A stretch of DNA of 45,239 nucleotides from an uncultured Pelagibacteraceae bacterium (GTDB lineage Bacteria > Pseudomonadota > Alphaproteobacteria > Pelagibacterales > Pelagibacteraceae): contig CACNFY010000009.1 in the NCBI GenBank assembly GCA_902619925.1, positions 1-45,239 on the forward strand. Direction: 5' to 3'. The position numbers and the translations under genes are program-made. The notes beneath the pieces are model-generated. The model was not told the DNA's origin. It did not search any database and was given only the letters and a program-made list of their open reading frames with translations. Numbering within the stretch: position 1 is the first letter of the stretch; each line of letters begins with the position of its first letter. Of this stretch, positions 17,895-26,020 are shown piece after piece.

Positions 17895-18737
17895 TTATAT
17901 AGTTTTAGATACAATACACCAATAGTTTTTATATTTTTTCTTAATTAATTTTGCCCCATGTAATGCGTCTATTTTTTTGCGAAAATAGCCTATGATTACA
18001 GAACCTGATCCTGTCATTCTTGCAAAATCTATATTGGGCAATATTTGTAGGTTTTTTTTGAGATTAGCCAATTTTGGATATAACTCAAAAGCTGAAGACT
18101 CCAGATCATTGTAAAGATTTTTACTGTTATTTAAATTATATTTTTTATTTGATTTGAGACAAGTTTTTGAATATTTAGTGAGATTTTTATAAATATGCTT
18201 TGTGCTGCATCCAAAGTTAGGAAGCACTATCAACAAATAAGATTTAAATTTATTAACATTTTTAATTTCCCCATTTTTAAACATTATTTTTGTTTGGTTA
18301 TCTAAGCCCAACTGGACATCCGATCCTATGATTTTACATAAACTTATAATTTTTTTTTTTTTTAATTTAATTTTATTTTTTTTAATTATAAATCTAAGAA
18401 TACTTGCAGCATTCATTGACCCCCCACCCATACCAGATTTGGGTGGAATGTTTTTTTTAATTTTAATTAAATATCGTTTATTTTTTGTAATATTTTCTCT
18501 TTCTAATAAATGTAACAATTTAGATATTGTATTCTTAGTACCTATAAGTTTGGCATAATTTCCATAAAAAATAATTTTATTTTTTTTATTATTTATCTCT
18601 TTAATATATATTTTATCGCATAAATCCACATACGTAACTAAGGTCTCAATTTTATGAAAATTTGGATTTTGTTTTTTTATTACGCCTATATGAATATTGA
18701 TTTTACCATAAGAGCTAATGGTATTAGTATTTTTCAT
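17895..18737 (-). CDS. ispE: 4-diphosphocytidyl-2-C-methyl-D-erythritol kinase
   Basis: A GHMP kinase of the MEP isoprenoid pathway, 280 aa. The N-terminus (SYGKINIHIGVIKK) carries the lysine of the substrate pocket, the ATP-binding glycine loop is PPKSGMGGGSMNAA, and the C-terminal motif is ARMTGSGSVIIGYF. The sequence is more lysine-rich than most homologues. Part of it is encoded by a run of 14 identical bases (18350-18363 on the plus strand, T), giving four lysines in a row. With ispH in this window it supplies IPP/DMAPP for quinone, heme O and carotenoid synthesis. It overlaps the upstream TPR gene by 4 nt. Confidence 0.95.
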   Translation of the reverse strand: MKNTNTISSYGKINIHIGVIKKQNPNFHKIETLVTYVDLCDKIYIKEINNKKNKIIFYGNYAKLIGTKNTISKLLHLLERENITKNKRYLIKIKKNIPPKSGMGGGSMNAASILRFIIKKNKIKLKKKKIISLCKIIGSDVQLGLDNQTKIMFKNGEIKNVNKFKSYLLIVLPNFGCSTKHIYKNLTKYSKTCLKSNKKYNLNNSKNLYNDLESSAFELYPKLANLKKNLQILPNIDFARMTGSGSVIIGYFRKKIDALHGAKLIKKKYKNYWCIVSKTI

Positions 18738-20413
18738 ATATTTTTTAAACCATACAAAATTTTATTTTTGAGCTCACTTTTATTTATATCCTCTGCTTCA
18801 TCACTATTTAGAACTTTTTTCCAAAAATAATTTGCTTGCAATTTTCTTCCTAACACCCAAAGTACATCTCCATAATGATCCATTATAACTGCATCATCAG
18901 GTTTAATCTGTAATGCCATGTTTAAATATTTTTCTGCCTTAAAATATTCTTTGTTTAGAAAATATCCCCAACCTAAAGAGTCAGTAATATAAGGATCGTT
19001 TTCGGTCAACTCATAAGCTTTCTCTAACATGCCTATTGCTATATTTATTTTAAAATTCCTTTCTAACCAACTATATGCAAGATAATTCAAAACGTATGGA
19101 TCGTCAGGTGCGAGTTCGAGTGACCTTAGTAGATCTTTGTCTGAATTTTGATAATCTCTTATCCTTTCAAAGCTACTACCTCGTTTGTAGTAAATATCTG
19201 ATAAAGCAGCTGCATTATCTTTTAAAGATTTTAAGGTGAGATTATAAAGTTCTATTGATTTTTTATATTTTCCAAAATTTTTTTGGATGTTGGCAAAATC
19301 GTAGACTATTTTATAATTTGGATTTACAATTTTTTTATAGTTTTCCTCTATATATTTTAAAGATTCTTCATTATTTTTTTTTTTAGAAATTATTTGCCCT
19401 ATTTTTTTTATCTTGAACCAGAAGTATATTTGAAATTTTTTATTAAATATTTTTAAAATATTCTCTGCTTTTTTGTATTCCTCATTCAAAAGATAATTTT
19501 CTGCTAGCAGAGAGTAATTAAATATAAATTTATTATTCAAAAAATTAGAGATATTCAAATAATAATTTGACTTTTCATACTCTTCTTGTGAGCTATACAA
19601 ATTTGCAACAATAAATAGAAATTCTGAGATAATATCAGCTTCATTTTTACAAGAAAAATAATCTGTAAAGTTTTCATACTCTTCATTTTCGATCCATTTT
19701 TTTGATTGTAATATTAAAAGGTTGCTATCCAGCTCATTAATTGTATTAGATAAGTTATTTGCCGTTTTAAAATCTTTATTATTTATGAGACTATTTAAGT
19801 AAAAATATATATATCTTGAATAATCACCATCCTCAGCATTAATTAAATTTAAAAAATAATTATTATCTTTTCCAGAGTCAATGTAGCACTCTTGAAAAGC
19901 TCTGTTTATCAGTGTTAGTTTACCTAGATTATTTTCAGTTTTTTGCATATTGCCATTTAAGAAAAGATAATTGTAACTTTGGATTGTTTGAGCGATAATA
20001 TTTTCGAAAGTTCCTATATCTTTAAATTCATTAATCCTCGAAACATACTTATCTGCTTTAATAAAATCTTTTTTTAATATTGCATCTGAATAAAGTAACA
20101 AATTTGCCTCAAAAAAATTTAATTCACCATCTTTTTCATTTCTTAAAATATAATCTATAGCTTTTTCAGTTTTTCCCTCGCTTAATAAAGATAAAATATA
20201 TTTTTTAAAAGAATCTTCACTTCTGGAAATTAATCTTTTATTATAATTGAAAAATTTAATAGTTCTGTCATTTTCTTTATTGTTAAACGATAACATGGCA
20301 GAAAAATAATTTGATAAGTATCTCTGGTTGAAATTTATATTCTCGTTTGTTTTTGAATATAATGAATTCTGATATAGTAATATAAAAATTATTAACAAAA
20401 TTTTTTTAATCAT
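18734..20413 (-). CDS. Secreted tetratricopeptide-repeat protein
   Basis: A 559-aa protein with an N-terminal signal peptide (IKKILLIIFILLYQNSLYSK), so it probably acts in the periplasm or at a membrane. Degenerate helical repeats fill most of the chain, and clear TPR units occur toward the C-terminus (about 390-540), for example YKRGSSFERIRDYQNSDKDL, NYLAYSWLERNFKINIAIGM, DSLGWGYFLNKEYFKAEKYL and DHYGDVLWVLGRKLQANYFW. TPR-containing exported proteins next to ispE are common in Alphaproteobacteria, but their function is unknown to me. Its ATG is only 10 nt from the divergent UDG ATG. Confidence 0.85.
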   Translation of the reverse strand: MIKKILLIIFILLYQNSLYSKTNENINFNQRYLSNYFSAMLSFNNKENDRTIKFFNYNKRLISRSEDSFKKYILSLLSEGKTEKAIDYILRNEKDGELNFFEANLLLYSDAILKKDFIKADKYVSRINEFKDIGTFENIIAQTIQSYNYLFLNGNMQKTENNLGKLTLINRAFQECYIDSGKDNNYFLNLINAEDGDYSRYIYFYLNSLINNKDFKTANNLSNTINELDSNLLILQSKKWIENEEYENFTDYFSCKNEADIISEFLFIVANLYSSQEEYEKSNYYLNISNFLNNKFIFNYSLLAENYLLNEEYKKAENILKIFNKKFQIYFWFKIKKIGQIISKKKNNEESLKYIEENYKKIVNPNYKIVYDFANIQKNFGKYKKSIELYNLTLKSLKDNAAALSDIYYKRGSSFERIRDYQNSDKDLLRSLELAPDDPYVLNYLAYSWLERNFKINIAIGMLEKAYELTENDPYITDSLGWGYFLNKEYFKAEKYLNMALQIKPDDAVIMDHYGDVLWVLGRKLQANYFWKKVLNSDEAEDINKSELKNKILYGLKNI

Positions 20414-20423
20414 AAATTATAAT

Positions 20424-21113
20424 ATGGCCATAAAATTAAAAAATCAAAACGAGATATTTGAGATATTTGGTATTAACGAAGTTTACGCAAATAAACCTAT
20501 TAATAGAATGAAAATTAAACCTAAGGTAGAACTTAAATCAAAAAAACTTATTAATTTAAAAAACAAAATTGAAGCGATCCAGGATTGTGAGCTAAAGAAA
20601 TCTGCAAATAATTTGGTTTTTAACGATGGTGATGAAAATAGTCCCATAATGTTAGTGGGGGAAGGACCTGGTCAAAAAGAAGATGCGCTGGGAAAACCTT
20701 TTGTGGGTGAAGCTGGATCGCTACTGAATAAAATGCTTGCAGCAATAAACTTAGATAGAAAAAAAATTTACATCACAAATGTAGTAAACTATAGACCACC
20801 AAATAATAGAAAGCCCGAACCCCAAGAAATCTCTAGATATGCTGAATTCCTAAGAGAACATATTTCTATAATAGATCCAAAGATTCTAATATTGATGGGG
20901 AGCACTGCAATGGAGGCGTTCTTTGGTGCTAAAATAAAAATTACAAAATCAAGAGGGGAATGGAGAGAATTAATAGTAAATAAAAAAATGATCAAAACTA
21001 TGATTACTTTCCATCCAGCTTATTTATTAAGGCAACCTGACCAAAAAAAATTTTCCTGGAAAGATCTTAAAATAATAAGAAAAGAATTAGATAAACTAAA
21101 TTTAAATATTTAA
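20424..21113 (+). CDS. Uracil-DNA glycosylase superfamily protein (family-4-like, cysteine-poor)
   Basis: A 229-aa UDG-fold protein that should excise uracil from DNA. Motif A is GEGPGQKEDALGKPFVGEAG (80-99), then YITNVVNYRPPNNRKP, and motif B is HPAYLLRQPD, all arranged as in family 4. Family-4 enzymes hold a [4Fe-4S] cluster with four cysteines, but here only Cys55 exists in the whole protein. The positions expected for the others are isoleucine, tyrosine (NYRPP) and tyrosine (ISRYAEF). It therefore cannot bind the usual cluster. The N-terminal 50 residues are a lysine-rich extension. The stop overlaps the rnhB start. Confidence 0.85.
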   Translation: MAIKLKNQNEIFEIFGINEVYANKPINRMKIKPKVELKSKKLINLKNKIEAIQDCELKKSANNLVFNDGDENSPIMLVGEGPGQKEDALGKPFVGEAGSLLNKMLAAINLDRKKIYITNVVNYRPPNNRKPEPQEISRYAEFLREHISIIDPKILILMGSTAMEAFFGAKIKITKSRGEWRELIVNKKMIKTMITFHPAYLLRQPDQKKFSWKDLKIIRKELDKLNLNI

Positions 21114-21685
21114 TGAAAAAAATTGTTGCAGGTGTAGATGAGGTTGGTAGAGGAAGTTTGATAGGTCCCGTTTTTGCAGCAGCTGTTATATTTAAAAAAA
21201 AATTAGATAAAAAAAAAATTAAAGACTCAAAAAAACTTTCTAAAAAAAAAAGAAATAATTTAGAAATATATATAAAAAAAAACTCTTTATGGGGTATTGG
21301 ATCTGCTTCAATTAAGGAGATTGAAAAGCTTAATATATTAAATGCAAGTTTATTAGCAATGAAAAGATCAATAAAAAAACTCAAATCTAAACCTACTTTA
21401 GTATTGATAGATGGAAACAAATTGCCAAAAATATCTGGATATAACTTAAAGTCTGTAATTAAAGGCGATCAAAAAATATCTGAAATTTCAGCAGCATCAA
21501 TAATTGCTAAAGTTGCAAGGGACAGATTTATCACAAAAATGTCAAAAGAATTTACTAAATACTCTTGGGATAAAAATTTTGGATATGCAACAAAACATCA
21601 TGTTAATGCAATAAAGAAATTTGGAATTACAAAACATCATCGTAGAACTTTTGCTCCCATACACAATATATTGAGTCCAAGGTAA
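21113..21685 (+). CDS. rnhB: Ribonuclease HII
   Basis: RNase HII removes ribonucleotides from RNA-DNA hybrids and single misincorporated rNMPs. The 190-aa protein has the DEDD catalytic set: Asp9-Glu10 (GVDEVGRGSLIGP), an aspartate in LVLIDGNK, and the aspartate of AKVARDRF. YGYAT-like FGYATKHHVNAIKKFG is the typical late block. An internal stretch near residues 30-65 is almost poly-lysine, coded by A-rich runs. In Alphaproteobacteria rnhB is regularly followed by ccrM, as here. Confidence 0.96.
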   Translation: MKKIVAGVDEVGRGSLIGPVFAAAVIFKKKLDKKKIKDSKKLSKKKRNNLEIYIKKNSLWGIGSASIKEIEKLNILNASLLAMKRSIKKLKSKPTLVLIDGNKLPKISGYNLKSVIKGDQKISEISAASIIAKVARDRFITKMSKEFTKYSWDKNFGYATKHHVNAIKKFGITKHHRRTFAPIHNILSPR

Positions 21686-21724
21686 AAGTAATAACTATTA
21701 AAGTTCATTTTTTTCAATCTCTGG

Positions 21725-21753
21725 TTGACGTAGAATCTGCGCTGGAGTCTAAT
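21725..21753 (+). promoter_or_regulatory. ccrM promoter with two GANTC methylation sites in its core
   Basis: In the 87-nt gap upstream of ccrM, TTGACG at 21725-21730 (5 of 6) and TCTAAT at 21748-21753 (5 of 6) are separated by exactly 17 nt. GAATC at 21733-21737 lies in the spacer, and GAGTC at 21745-21749 overlaps the first two bases of the -10. A third GAGTC (21673-21677) is in the end of rnhB. GANTC is the target of CcrM itself, so the sequence suggests methylation-sensitive autoregulation. The predicted leader before the ATG at 21773 is about 13 nt. Confidence 0.6.
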
Positions 21754-21772
21754 CAGTTTTTTAAAAATAAAT

Positions 21773-22840
21773 ATGAGAGCTTTTCAAAATAAACTTATTA
21801 AAGGCGATTGTATTGAGGAGTTAAAAAAAATTCCCAATGAAACGTTTGATTTAATCTTTGCCGATCCACCTTATAATTTACAGTTGCAAAAATCTTTAAC
21901 TAGACCGGATAGATCAAAGGTTAGTGCAGTTAATGATAATTGGGATCAGTTCGAGAGTTTTAAATCATATGATAAATTTACTTATGATTGGTTAAGCCAG
22001 TGTAAAAGAGTTTTGAAAAATAACGGGTCTATTTGGGTTATTGGAAGTTATCACAATATTTTCAGAGTCGGCAAAATACTACAGGATCTTGGATTTTGGA
22101 TACTGAACGACGTAATTTGGAATAAAAGTAATCCAATGCCAAATTTTAAAGGAACAAGATTCACTAATGCCCATGAAACCTTAATTTGGGCATCTAAAAG
22201 AAAAAATTCAAAATATACATTTAATTACAAGTCTATGAAATGTTTTAATGATGATTTACAAATGCGATCGACATGGAATTTTCCAATATGTAATGGAAAA
22301 GAAAGAATAAAAAAAAATGGTTTAAAAGTTCATTCAACTCAAAAGCCTGAGTCATTAATACACAGAATTATGTTAGCATCTTCAAATAAAAAAGATTTTA
22401 TTTTAGACCCTTTTTTAGGATCAGGAACTACTGCAGTTGTATCAAAAAAAATAGGAAGACTTTATTGTGGTATAGAGAAAGAAAAGAAATATATAGAGGC
22501 TGCAATTGAAAGAATAAGAAAAACCAATCCGATTAAAGATGAGTATTTAGATGTAATTGAAAATAATAAATCAAAACCTAGAATACCTTTTGGCTCATTA
22601 ATAGAACTAGGAGTGATAAAGCCAGGATCAGAAATTTATGACCAAAAGAAAAAATTTTTCGCTAAAGTGATGATTGATGGAAGTATCAAGTATAAAGATA
22701 ATGAAGGTTCAATTCATAAAGTGGCTGCACAAATTTTGGGTGCTGAAAGTTGCAACGGGTGGACGTATTGGCATTACCAAGAAGGAAATAAATTAAAACC
22801 AATTGACGATCTTAGACAACGTCTTAGAACAAGCAGCTAA
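21773..22840 (+). CDS. ccrM: Cell-cycle DNA adenine methyltransferase CcrM (GANTC)
   Basis: A beta-class N6-adenine methyltransferase of 355 aa, homologous to Caulobacter CcrM. The catalytic DPPY is at 31-34 (ADPPYNLQLQ), and the SAM-binding FxGxGTT is in LDPFLGSGTTAVVSK, downstream of DPPY as expected for the beta class. The last 85 residues form the CcrM-type C-terminal domain (IPFGSLIELGVIKPG ... SCNGWTYWHYQEG), which in this family helps target recognition. GANTC methylation couples gene expression to replication fork passage in Alphaproteobacteria. No restriction partner is nearby, so it is a solitary methylase. The stop is nested with that of the convergent FAD enzyme gene. Confidence 0.96.
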   Translation: MRAFQNKLIKGDCIEELKKIPNETFDLIFADPPYNLQLQKSLTRPDRSKVSAVNDNWDQFESFKSYDKFTYDWLSQCKRVLKNNGSIWVIGSYHNIFRVGKILQDLGFWILNDVIWNKSNPMPNFKGTRFTNAHETLIWASKRKNSKYTFNYKSMKCFNDDLQMRSTWNFPICNGKERIKKNGLKVHSTQKPESLIHRIMLASSNKKDFILDPFLGSGTTAVVSKKIGRLYCGIEKEKKYIEAAIERIRKTNPIKDEYLDVIENNKSKPRIPFGSLIELGVIKPGSEIYDQKKKFFAKVMIDGSIKYKDNEGSIHKVAAQILGAESCNGWTYWHYQEGNKLKPIDDLRQRLRTSS

Positions 22841-23970
22841 GTATTATAAATTTTTCCTAAATAATTTTCTAAAAATTTTTTATTTTTTGAAAGGTATTTT
22901 AAAAAAATATCTCTAAAGAAAACATTTATAGGATTCGCAAGATGAAAGGCAAAGTGGTTAATTGAAGATCTAGAGTTTATTTGATTAGTTTTTAAAATTC
23001 TTGTTTTATAGTAATTTGATGAATTATCTATCAAATCATTAAAAAGTTCGTTGGCAGCCTCTATTGACTGCGATGCTCCTTGCGCAAATGAAGGTGGAAA
23101 TGAAAAGAAAGCATCTCCAGTCAAAAATATACTTTTATGCTTAGGTATTTGAATTTTTTTGCTTGTGAAGATAGGAAAACAATTAGTTTCTTTAACTATT
23201 TTATTTAAATTTAAATTCGATTTTAAAGTAATATGATTTATCAAATTATTGATAAAAGTTTTATCATTAAATAAAGCTCTATTTGAAAACTCAGATTTAT
23301 TTAATTCTTTTCTTATTATAGATATAAAATTAAATTCGTTATTTTGATTAACGGGGTAAATTACAAAATGAAAATTTGGGCCTAAATATATTGAAATATC
23401 ATTATTTTCGAAGTTTCTAATATTTCCTCTCAATGCAATTGAATTAATAAACTTTGGTAAACCATCTTTATTAAATAATATTTCTTTTGTTTTGGAATAA
23501 ACTCCATCAGCAGCAACTAAATAATCAAATTCTTCTTTATTATTGTTTCTAAAAAATAACTTCAATCTCGCTTGTTCATCAATATTAATTAGGTCTGAAT
23601 TAAAAATTATTTTTTCTTTAGGAATATTATTTAGTAAAAATTCAATTAATTTAGATCTTTTTAATGTGGTGTAATAATTGTTGTTAAAGTTAAATTTTGA
23701 AATATCGATATCACAAATTTTTTTTAATTTTTTAGCATCAAAAAAATTTACTTTTTTTGGATAGCAAACGTCGCTTACATTTATGTTTTTAAAACCAATT
23801 GCATTTAGTAATTTAATACTATTAACTGAAAGCTGTATACCGTATCCATCGCTCAAATCTAAGACATTTTTCTTTTCGTAAATTTTGTAAGAAAAAGATT
23901 TATTTTTTTCTAAAAGATTTGCAAGAAACAAGCCTGATATACCCGCACCGATAATTGCTATATTTTTCAT
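22837..23970 (-). CDS. FAD-dependent monooxygenase (PHBH fold)
   Basis: A 377-aa flavoprotein hydroxylase. It has the Rossmann dinucleotide motif GAGISG (8-13), the central DG motif in VAADGVYSKTK, and the second FAD motif in LTGDAFFSFPPSFAQGASQS. The usual GDAAH is replaced by GDAFF, a mild deviation. The class includes ubiquinone hydroxylases (UbiH/F/L/M) and aromatic hydroxylases, and I cannot tell the substrate. A role in ubiquinone synthesis is possible given the respiratory context, but this is only inference. It lies 1 nt downstream of mutY on the minus strand. Confidence 0.8.
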   Translation of the reverse strand: MKNIAIIGAGISGLFLANLLEKNKSFSYKIYEKKNVLDLSDGYGIQLSVNSIKLLNAIGFKNINVSDVCYPKKVNFFDAKKLKKICDIDISKFNFNNNYYTTLKRSKLIEFLLNNIPKEKIIFNSDLINIDEQARLKLFFRNNNKEEFDYLVAADGVYSKTKEILFNKDGLPKFINSIALRGNIRNFENNDISIYLGPNFHFVIYPVNQNNEFNFISIIRKELNKSEFSNRALFNDKTFINNLINHITLKSNLNLNKIVKETNCFPIFTSKKIQIPKHKSIFLTGDAFFSFPPSFAQGASQSIEAANELFNDLIDNSSNYYKTRILKTNQINSRSSINHFAFHLANPINVFFRDIFLKYLSKNKKFLENYLGKIYNT

Positions 23971-23971
23971 T

Positions 23972-24958
23972 TTAATTTGTTAATGAGCTAAAAATTTTTT
24001 TTGTAAATGAAGGTAAAATATAATTATTGATATTTGTTTTATCCAATAAAACACTATTTCTAGTTTTTTTTATTTTTTTATTATCATTTATTAATATTTT
24101 CATATTCATATTTGACATTTTTACATTTATTTTTTTATAGTCTGAATGATTAAATTTTTTTTTGTTTATTTCCTCCATAGGAAAAATTACCAAATTTTTT
24201 AAAAAATTAAATTTTTTATTTTTAATTAGCAAAAATTTATTTTTTTGTTTGTAAATATTAGCCTCAAAGTATTTTACTTTATTAAATTTATTTTTTGATC
24301 TGATTATAAAATCTTTTTTTTTGAATGCATTACAGTTTTCTGTAAGTGGACAAAGGCTACACACAGGTAAGGTAGGTTTGCAGATTAATGCACCTAACTC
24401 CATTATTGCTTGAGCATAATCACTCGATCTTTTAGAATAGCCAAAAAAAGATTTTTTTTTATTAAGATTCTCTTTTGAAATTTCTTTTTTTTTTTTAAGC
24501 AGAAATACCCTCTTAAGAATTCTTTCAACATTACCATCCATTGGAATATAGGGTTTGTTATGTGCAATTGCCAAAATTGATCTTGAGGTATAATCACCAA
24601 TCCCAGGAAGAGATTTTAATTTTTCAATATCTTTAGGCAATCTCCCATTAAAATTAATTAATAAATTGACAGCAGTCTTTTTTAAATTTCTTGCTCTAGA
24701 ATAATATCCGAGACCCTCCCAGTTTTTTAACACCTCTTTTTCATTGGCATTAGCTAAAAATTTTAAATTTGGAAAAATTTTTATGAAATTTATAAAATAT
24801 GGAACCACAGTCGCTACCTGTGTTTGCTGGAGCATAAACTCACTGACTAAAGTGAAGTATTCTCTATTTTTAATCGAAGTTTTTTTTCTCCAAGGGAGTT
24901 TGCGTTTATTATTATCATACCAATATAAAATTTTATTTGATATGTTTTGGTTACTCAT
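23972..24958 (-). CDS. mutY: Adenine DNA glycosylase MutY
   Basis: MutY removes adenine mispaired with 8-oxoguanine. From the ATG at 24958 the protein is 328 aa. It has catalytic Glu40 in SEFMLQQTQV, the helix-hairpin-helix with LPGIGDYTSRSI, the catalytic aspartate in PMDGNVERIL, and a complete Fe-S cysteine set C-x6-C-x2-C-x5-C (CKPTLPVCSLCPLTENC). The C-terminal MutT-like domain is short and diverged. An in-frame TTG at 25003 would extend it by 15 residues into the divergent gene, which is less likely. Its ATG directly abuts the ATG of the opposite-strand DUF721 gene. Confidence 0.95.
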   Translation of the reverse strand: MSNQNISNKILYWYDNNKRKLPWRKKTSIKNREYFTLVSEFMLQQTQVATVVPYFINFIKIFPNLKFLANANEKEVLKNWEGLGYYSRARNLKKTAVNLLINFNGRLPKDIEKLKSLPGIGDYTSRSILAIAHNKPYIPMDGNVERILKRVFLLKKKKEISKENLNKKKSFFGYSKRSSDYAQAIMELGALICKPTLPVCSLCPLTENCNAFKKKDFIIRSKNKFNKVKYFEANIYKQKNKFLLIKNKKFNFLKNLVIFPMEEINKKKFNHSDYKKINVKMSNMNMKILINDNKKIKKTRNSVLLDKTNINNYILPSFTKKIFSSLTN

Positions 24959-25438
24959 ATGAAAATTAAAAATAATATTAAGCAGAGATATAAATCTATT
25001 CAAGGATTAAGATCTTTTAAAAATACTTTACCCACAAAAGTAAGAAGGATTATAATGAAAAAGGGTGAGATTTACTCAAAAACTTTAGATAATTGGAAAT
25101 TTTTAGTTGGTGAGGAACTATTTAAAGTTTGTTATCCGAGGTCGTTTAAGAAAAATAATTCTAAAGGTAAATGTTTAAATATAATGGTTAAAAGAGGTAA
25201 TGAGGTTGATTTAGAATATTCAAAAAAAATCATAATAGATAAGATAAATTATTTTTTTGGATATGATGTTGTCCAAACAATTAGAATCTATACGTTTGAG
25301 AAAGAAATTAAATATGATGTAGAAAATAAAATTAAATCTGTGACAAAAAGCAAGTATGAAAAAAAAATTTCAGAAATTAATAATATTAGTATTAAAAATT
25401 CTCTAATAAAAATGAACAAAGTTTTTAAACAAAAATGA
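24959..25438 (+). CDS. DUF721 / DciA-like protein
   Basis: A 160-aa basic protein of the DUF721 family, seen from LRSFKNTLPTKVRRIIMKKGEIYSKTLDNWKFLVGEELFKVCYP and the later hydrophobic strand LNIMVKRGNEVDLEYSKKIIIDKINYFFGYDVVQTIRIY. DUF721 includes DciA, the helicase-loading operator of bacteria without DnaC; whether this short protein has that role is inferred. I chose ATG 24959; a TTG at 24947 lies upstream inside mutY. The mutY/DUF721/dsbA-like/smc order is conserved in Alphaproteobacteria. It overlaps the next gene by 4 nt. Confidence 0.8.
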   Translation: MKIKNNIKQRYKSIQGLRSFKNTLPTKVRRIIMKKGEIYSKTLDNWKFLVGEELFKVCYPRSFKKNNSKGKCLNIMVKRGNEVDLEYSKKIIIDKINYFFGYDVVQTIRIYTFEKEIKYDVENKIKSVTKSKYEKKISEINNISIKNSLIKMNKVFKQK

Positions 25439-26013
25439 AAAAAATATTTTATACATTAATATTTCTTTTTGTGACTTTTTCTAGTTCATTTTCGAATGAT
25501 ATAATTCATATAGTTGACGGAAGTAAAGATGCAAAAATAAAGCTTATTGTTTATGAATCATTAACTTGTCCAAGCTGTGCAAATTTTCATAAAGATGTAT
25601 ACCCCGAACTAAAAAAAGAATTTATAGATACAGGTATTATAAATATTGAGTTTAGAAATTTTCCTTTAGATCTAGCTGCGCTGAATGCATCCAAACTAGC
25701 TCACTGTAAAAATGATGGTAATTCGAACATTCTTCATTATTTATACCTCAATCAAAAAAGCTGGGCAAAAGGCAATAATATTCTTGAAGTGAATAATAAT
25801 TTAAAAAAAATTATAGAAAATTCAAAATTCGAAATTGAGTTTGAGAAGTGTCTTAATAATAAGAAAATCGAGGATTTTGTTTTAGAAGAGCGAATCAATG
25901 GACACAAAAAGTATAAAATTGAAGGTACACCCACATTAATAATTAATGAGGAAAAGTTTGATAAAACTATTAACTTTAAAAATATAAAAAAAATAATAGA
26001 AAAAATGATATAA
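25435..26013 (+). CDS. DsbA-like periplasmic thiol:disulfide oxidoreductase
   Basis: A 192-aa thioredoxin-fold protein with a signal peptide (about 1-20, ending FSSSFS), thus periplasmic. The redox motif is Cys45-Pro-Ser-Cys48 in ESLTCPSCANFHKDVYPEL, and the cis-proline is in EGTPTLIIN. The helical insertion between these elements is that of DsbA-family proteins. The CPSC dipeptide differs from the E. coli CPHC, and substrates are unknown; cytochrome c or oxidase maturation is a plausible guess only. Overlaps DUF721 by 4 nt and precedes smc by 7 nt. Confidence 0.87.
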   Translation: MKKIFYTLIFLFVTFSSSFSNDIIHIVDGSKDAKIKLIVYESLTCPSCANFHKDVYPELKKEFIDTGIINIEFRNFPLDLAALNASKLAHCKNDGNSNILHYLYLNQKSWAKGNNILEVNNNLKKIIENSKFEIEFEKCLNNKKIEDFVLEERINGHKKYKIEGTPTLIINEEKFDKTINFKNIKKIIEKMI

Positions 26014-26020
26014 AGTTTTA

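Noticed and set aside
21697..21712. Possible CtrA half-site pair (TTAA, 7 nt, TTTT) upstream of ccrM
   Set aside because: The second half is not TTAA, and such matches are expected by chance in DNA this AT-rich. Kept only as a remark; the GANTC sites are the firmer signal.
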